Source of the DNA: Comamonadaceae bacterium G21597-S1
GTDB taxonomy: Bacteria; Pseudomonadota; Gammaproteobacteria; Burkholderiales; Burkholderiaceae_C
Reading direction: 5' to 3'
Length of the DNA stretch: 64,000 bases
Assembly: GCA_027214345.1 (NCBI GenBank)
Contig: JAPWHR010000001.1
Span: 248,001-312,000, forward strand
This document shows, in pieces, positions 59,765 through 64,000 of this stretch. A program made the translations under genes and the position numbers. Every line of letters begins with the position of its first letter. The stretch's first letter is position 1. Below the pieces are notes generated by a model, which worked only from the letters and a program-made list of their open reading frames with translations, was not told the DNA's origin and made no database searches.

Positions 59765-62050
59765 TCAGCGCCGCGACGACCGACCGCGTTTTCCGGCAGT
59801 GGCGCTGCGCGGCGATGCCTTGCCCGAGGATCCGACCGTCTTGCCGCGCCCGCGTGGCGCCCCATCGGCCGCCTTGCGCGCCTTGCGCCGGGCCGGGCCG
59901 TCAGCGCCCGCTTCCTCGCGGCGCGCCCGGCCATGGGTTTCGCCGGAACCACCCTTGTCCTTGGACGGCCGCAAGGCCATGTCCTCGCCTTCGCGCACCA
60001 GCCGGAAGTCGATGCGACGTCCGTCGAGGTCGACGCGGCTGACCTGCACGCGGACCCGGGTACCGATGGCATACCGGATGCCGGTGCGCTCGCCGCGCAG
60101 TTCCTGGCGCAACTCGTCGAAGCGGAAATATTCGCCGCCCAGTTCGGTGATGTGGACCAACCCTTCGACATACATCGCATCGAGCGTGACGAAGATGCCG
60201 AAGCTGGTCGCCGACGACACGACACCGCCATATTCCTCGCCCAGGTGCTCGCGCATGTATTTGCACTTGAGCCAGGCCTCCACGTCGCGGCTGGCCTCGT
60301 CGGCCCGGCGCTCGTTGGCGCTGCAATGCAGGCCGGCCGCCTGCCAGGCCAGGCCTTCGGTGGACAGCTTGCGCGGCTTGTCGGTCGCCGTCTTGGCGCG
60401 TGTCGCAGCAGCCTTGTCCAGGCGCCGCGACAGCTTGGCATGCGCCTCGCCCGGCGTGGGCAGTTCCGGCAACGCATAACGATGCTTGCCGAGAATGGCC
60501 TTGATCACCCGGTGCACCAGCAGGTCCGGGTAACGCCGGATCGGGCTGGTGAAATGTGTGTAGGCCTCGAAGGCCAGGCCGAAGTGGCCGCTGTTGGTCG
60601 GCGTGTAGATGGCCTGCTGCATCGAACGCAGCAGCATCGAATGGATCTGCTGGGCGTCCGGCCTGTCCTTGGTCGCCAGCGCGATCGCCTGGAAGTCGCC
60701 CGGCTTGGGATCGTCCCCGATCGACATGCCCACGCCCAGCGCCTTGAGGTAGCCGGACAGGATCTCGCGCTTTTCCGGTGTCGGACCCTCGTGCACCCGG
60801 TACAGGCCGGGATGCTTGCTCTGCAGGATGAAGTCGGCGCTGCAGACGTTGGCCGCCAGCATCGCCTCCTCGATCAGCTTGTGCGCGTCGTTGCGGGTGC
60901 GCGGCACGATCTTGTCGATACGACCGCTCTCGTCGCAGACGATCTGGGTCTCGACGGTTTCGAAATCGACGGCGCCACGCTTGCTGCGCGCGGCAGACAG
61001 GGCTCGGTACACGTCGTGCAGGTTCATCAGGTCGCCGATCCGCTCCTTGCGCCGGGCCGCCTCGGGGCCCCGGGTATTGGCCAGGATGGCGGCCACCTCG
61101 GTATAGGTGAAACGCGCATGGCTCCACATCACGGCGGGGTAGAACTGGTAGGCCGTGACCTCGCCGTCGGCGCCGACGAACATGTCGCAGACCATGCACA
61201 GGCGATCCACTTCCGGGTTCAGCGAACACAGGCCGTTGGAAAGTTTCTCGGGCAACATCGGTATCACCCGACGCGGGAAATACACGCTCGTGGCTCGGTC
61301 GTAGGCATCGACGTCGATCGCCGATCCGGTTTCCACATAGTGGCTCACGTCGGCGATCGCCACCAGCAGGCGCCAGCCCTTGGTGGCGGACTTGCCGCGT
61401 CCCATCGTCGCGGGCTCGCAATACACGGCATCGTCGAAGTCGCGCGCGTCTTCCCCGTCGATCGTGACCAGCGGGACGTCGGTCAGGTCGATGCGGCCTT
61501 TCTTGTCCTGTGGCCGTACCTTCTCGGGCAGGGTACGCGCCTGGGCGATGCAGGCCTCGGAGAACTCGTGCGGTACGCTGTATTTGCGCACGGCGATCTC
61601 GATCTCCATGCCCGGATCGTCGATCTCGCCCAGTACCTCCTTGATGCGCCCGACCGGCTGTCCATACAGTGCCGGCGGCTCGACCAGGTCGACCACGACG
61701 ACCTGACCGGTCTTGGCGGTCCCGGTCGCGCCCTTGGGAATCAGCACGTCCTGGCCGTATCGCTTGTCCTCCGGCGCGACGAGCCAGACCCCGCCCTCCT
61801 GCAGCAGACGCCCGATGATGGGCTGGGGCGGGCGTTCGACGATCTCGACCACCCGGCCTTCCGGCCGGCCCTTGCGGTCGCTGCGCACGATGCGGACCTT
61901 GACCCGGTCCTTGTGCAACACCGCACGCATCTCGTTCGGTGGCAGATAGATGTCGGCCTCGCCGTCATCGCGAGTGACAAAACCATGTCCATCCCGGTGT
62001 CCCTGGATGGTTCCTTCAATTTCGTCCAGCACAACGCTGGAAGTGCTCAA
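59765..62050 (-). CDS. rnr: ribonuclease R lacking the N-terminal winged helix
   Basis: About 761 residues. Cold-shock domains (GTIQGHRDGHGFVTRDDGE), RNB exonuclease core with catalytic acids in TIDGEDARDFDDAVYC and HFTSPIRRYPDLLVHR, a C-terminal S1 domain (VVSSATSFGIFVTLDAMYVE), and a lysine/arginine-rich tail. RNase R normally begins with a 60-80-residue HTH_12 domain; none is present. No ATG lies at the 5' end: I used TTG at 62050, 14 bases after GGAG. An ATC at 62059 would have ideal spacing. The 5' end abuts the promoter of the divergent tRNA-Leu. Confidence 0.9.
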   Translation of the reverse strand: MSTSSVVLDEIEGTIQGHRDGHGFVTRDDGEADIYLPPNEMRAVLHKDRVKVRIVRSDRKGRPEGRVVEIVERPPQPIIGRLLQEGGVWLVAPEDKRYGQDVLIPKGATGTAKTGQVVVVDLVEPPALYGQPVGRIKEVLGEIDDPGMEIEIAVRKYSVPHEFSEACIAQARTLPEKVRPQDKKGRIDLTDVPLVTIDGEDARDFDDAVYCEPATMGRGKSATKGWRLLVAIADVSHYVETGSAIDVDAYDRATSVYFPRRVIPMLPEKLSNGLCSLNPEVDRLCMVCDMFVGADGEVTAYQFYPAVMWSHARFTYTEVAAILANTRGPEAARRKERIGDLMNLHDVYRALSAARSKRGAVDFETVETQIVCDESGRIDKIVPRTRNDAHKLIEEAMLAANVCSADFILQSKHPGLYRVHEGPTPEKREILSGYLKALGVGMSIGDDPKPGDFQAIALATKDRPDAQQIHSMLLRSMQQAIYTPTNSGHFGLAFEAYTHFTSPIRRYPDLLVHRVIKAILGKHRYALPELPTPGEAHAKLSRRLDKAAATRAKTATDKPRKLSTEGLAWQAAGLHCSANERRADEASRDVEAWLKCKYMREHLGEEYGGVVSSATSFGIFVTLDAMYVEGLVHITELGGEYFRFDELRQELRGERTGIRYAIGTRVRVQVSRVDLDGRRIDFRLVREGEDMALRPSKDKGGSGETHGRARREEAGADGPARRKARKAADGAPRGRGKTVGSSGKASPRSATAGKRGRSSRR

Positions 62051-62064
62051 ATTCTTGATAGAAT
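62037..62064 (+). promoter_or_regulatory. candidate promoter of tRNA-Leu
   Basis: CTGGAA (62037-62042), a 16-base spacer and TAGAAT (62059-62064; 5 of 6). Transcription would start about 11 bases before the mature 5' end. It overlaps the 5' coding end and ribosome-binding region of rnr on the other strand. Confidence 0.45.
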
Positions 62065-62081
62065 CTCCTTTTTCCTGAAAT

Positions 62082-62166
<85 letters not shown>

Positions 62167-62181
62167 AGTTGGTTATGAATG

Positions 62182-62211
62182 AAAGCCGTTGCAACCGCAA
62201 CGGCTTTTTTT
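62182..62211 (+). terminator. intrinsic terminator after tRNA-Leu
   Basis: AAAGCCGTTGC-AACC-GCAACGGCTTT followed by further T residues: an 11-bp stem with a 4-base loop. On the minus strand the stem is followed by only a short T-run (CTTTCATTC), so it could also slow, but probably not fully stop, transcription coming from rimO. Confidence 0.85.
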
Positions 62212-62290
62212 CGTCTGGCCGGCGCATATGCAGCGGCCTTTCCTGTCGCCGGGCCGCCGTGGCGGCACCGGACTGTCATTGGCAACACTG

Positions 62291-63697
62291 TCATATCGGG
62301 ACGGCGAGCAGGTCGTGTCCCTGCGTTCCGACAATGCGGGCGCGCGTGAAATCACCCACCTTGAACGTCTTGCTGGCTTTCTCCGGCGGCAACAGCCGCA
62401 CGGTGCCGTCGATTTCCGGCGCATCGGCGTAACTGCGGCCGATGCCACCCTTGCGGCCCAAGCCCGGAGCGGAATCCACCAACACCTGCATCGTCGCGCC
62501 AACGCGACGCTTGAGGCGTTCGGTCGAAACCTGCTCGGCCACGGCCATGAAGCGCGCGCGGCGTTCCTCACGCAACTCCGCCGGCAACATGCCGTCGAGC
62601 TGATTCGCGGCCGCCCCTTCGACCGGGCTGTAGGCAAAACAACCGGCACGGTCGATCTGAGCCTCCCGCACGAAGTCCAGCAGGTGTTCGAATTCGGCTT
62701 CGGTCTCGCCCGGAAAGCCGGCGATGAAGGTGCTGCGCACCACCAACTCCGGACATTGCGCTCGCCAGGCCTGGATGCGGTCGAGGTTTTTCTCGCCACT
62801 GGCAGGACGCTTCATGCGCCTGAGCACATCCGGATGGCTGTGCTGCAAGGGCACGTCCAGATACGGAAGCACCTTGCCGGTGGCCATCAGCGGGATCACG
62901 TCGTCGACGCTGGGATACGGATACACATAATGCAGCCGCACCCAGGCGCCATACGGCTCGGCCAGGTCACCCAGCGCCTGCACCAGGTCAAGCATGCGCG
63001 TTCGGATCGGCTTGCCGTCCCAGAATCCGGTGCGGTATTTGACGTCGACACCGTAGGCCGACGTATCCTGGCTGACGACGAGCAGTTCCTTCACGCCCCC
63101 GTCGAACAAGGCCCGGGCCTCCTTCAATATGTCGCCCACCGGCCGGGACACCAGGTCACCGCGCATCGACGGAATGATGCAAAACGTACAGCGGTGGTTG
63201 CAGCCTTCGCTGATCTTGAGATAGGCATAGTGCCGCGGCGTGAGTTTGATGCCGGCAACGCCGAAGGCATTCGGAATCAGGTCGACGAACGGGTCGTGCG
63301 GCTTGGGCAGGTTCTGGTGCACCGCATCCATCACTTCCTGCGTCGCATGCGGCCCGGTCACCGCCAGCACCTTGGGGTGAACCTGGCGCACCAGGTTGCC
63401 GCCGTCGGACCCCGACTTGGCGCCCAGGCAGCCGGTGACGATCACCCGGCCGTTTTCGCTCAGCGCCTCGCCGATCGAGTCCAGGCTCTCGCGGACCGCA
63501 TCGTCAATGAAACCGCAGGTGTTGACGATGACCAGATCGGCCCCGGCCAGCGACTTGGAAGTCTGATAACCCTCGGCGCTGAGTTGCGTCAGGATGAGTT
63601 CGGAGTCGGTCAGTGCCTTGGGGCAACCCAGGCTGACGAATCCGACGGTCGGTGTCTTGGTTGGCGTGGCGTTTTCGGCGGTGATCACTTCTTGCAT
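62291..63697 (-). CDS. rimO: ribosomal protein S12 methylthiotransferase
   Basis: 468 residues, radical-SAM enzyme that adds a methylthio group to Asp of S12. N-terminal UPF0004 domain with three cluster cysteines ([19 protein letters not shown]), the radical-SAM CxxxCxxC in [17 protein letters not shown], and a C-terminal TRAM domain ([10 protein letters not shown] to LLAVPI). This pattern separates RimO from MiaB. ATG at 63697. It lies 28 bases after phaR. Confidence 0.96.
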   Translation of the reverse strand: MQEVITAENATPTKTPTVGFVSLGCPKALTDSELILTQLSAEGYQTSKSLAGADLVIVNTCGFIDDAVRESLDSIGEALSENGRVIVTGCLGAKSGSDGGNLVRQVHPKVLAVTGPHATQEVMDAVHQNLPKPHDPFVDLIPNAFGVAGIKLTPRHYAYLKISEGCNHRCTFCIIPSMRGDLVSRPVGDILKEARALFDGGVKELLVVSQDTSAYGVDVKYRTGFWDGKPIRTRMLDLVQALGDLAEPYGAWVRLHYVYPYPSVDDVIPLMATGKVLPYLDVPLQHSHPDVLRRMKRPASGEKNLDRIQAWRAQCPELVVRSTFIAGFPGETEAEFEHLLDFVREAQIDRAGCFAYSPVEGAAANQLDGMLPAELREERRARFMAVAEQVSTERLKRRVGATMQVLVDSAPGLGRKGGIGRSYADAPEIDGTVRLLPPEKASKTFKVGDFTRARIVGTQGHDLLAVPI

Positions 63698-63725
63698 GTT
63701 GATATTGTCGTTCCCCGCCCGCCTT

Positions 63726-64000
63726 TCAGCGTTTGAGGCCGAAACTGGCCAGGACCTGCTCCGTCTGCTTCTGCATCTGCTCCTGCAGTTGCGTCAGCAC
63801 GGCCTTGGACTGATCGAGACTGGAGCCCATCATGCCCTGCACCATCGGCATCTGCAGGTTCATGAACTGCTTCCACATGTCCGGCGTCAGCGACTGCGAT
63901 TGCTCGCTCATCCGCGCCTGCACGTCGGCGAGCGTCTGCATGTTCTTTTCCAGGTAACCGCCCATGAACCCCTGCATGGTGTGACCATAGAACCGGATGA
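63726..64000 (-). CDS. phaR: polyhydroxyalkanoate synthesis repressor PhaR, C-terminal end
   Basis: The last ~91 residues are visible; the frame is open to the window edge, so the N-terminal DNA-binding part is outside. The visible part reads [20 protein letters not shown], then a methionine/glutamine-rich helix ([18 protein letters not shown]), like the C-terminal half of PhaR, which binds PHB granules and represses phasin genes. It implies a PHA-storing organism. The internal ATG at 63977 is not the true start. Confidence 0.85.
   Translation of the reverse strand, partial: IRFYGHTMQGFMGGYLEKNMQTLADVQARMSEQSQSLTPDMWKQFMNLQMPMVQGMMGSSLDQSKAVLTQLQEQMQKQTEQVLASFGLKR

Overview
The window is GC-rich, densely packed chromosomal DNA from a betaproteobacterium, most likely order Burkholderiales. 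An Alcaligenaceae/Bordetella-like member is my best guess, but family level is inferred from gene content and order only. Pointers are the rpsB-tsf-pyrH-frr-uppS-cdsA-dxr-rseP-bamA-skp-lpxD-fabZ-lpxA-lpxB-rnhB run, rlmE-ftsH-folP-glmM, trxA-rho-rpmE(type B), a PhaR at the right edge (a PHA-storing organism) and very strong G/C-ending codon bias. I see no insertion sequence, prophage, CRISPR array or rRNA. Almost everything is core genome.

Layout. 1-5370 (minus): an AddAB-like double-strand-break repair pair, cut off at the left edge. 5454-9462 (plus): trxA, rho, type-B L31 and a polytopic membrane protein. 9452-16125 (minus): the complete phosphate operon pstS-pstC-pstA-pstB-phoU-phoB-phoR with one Pho box in front of pstS. 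16332-21993 (plus): a CorA/ZntB-type transporter, the ruins of a GT4 glycosyltransferase with a Pho-box-like sequence before it, a CYTH-CHAD triphosphatase, PPK2 and Ppx. Together with the pst-pho operon this makes a phosphate/polyphosphate island without ppk1. 22015-25694 (minus): a TTG-started ModA-like binding protein, a DUF2868 membrane protein and a DUF3482 GTPase, all of unknown role. 25892-27340: a 3-hydroxyisobutyrate-dehydrogenase-family oxidoreductase and a GNAT acetyltransferase.

27337-33824 (mostly minus): glmM, folP, ftsH, rlmE, then divergent yhbY, then a DUF4149 protein and greA. 33899-38330 (minus): carAB behind a structured leader. 38517-53571 (minus): one long colinear run from rpsB to an RNA methyltransferase that joins translation (S2, EF-Ts, RRF), UMP kinase, isoprenoid and phospholipid precursors (UppS, CdsA, Dxr), outer-membrane assembly (RseP, BamA, Skp) and lipid A synthesis (LpxD, FabZ, LpxA, LpxB). 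Many junctions overlap by 1-29 bases, so translational coupling is likely.

53771-58941 (plus): amidase, D-amino-acid-dehydrogenase-like flavoprotein, metallo-beta-lactamase-fold protein and NAD(P)HX repair enzyme. 58949-64000: an SDR, an RNase R that lacks the usual N-terminal winged helix, a divergent tRNA-Leu(CAG), rimO and the C-terminal end of phaR.

The points most worth a second look are the GT4 remnant inside the phosphate island, the DUF2868/DUF3482 GTPase pair, and the 5' end of rnr, where no ordinary start codon is visible and the tRNA gene sits head-to-head.
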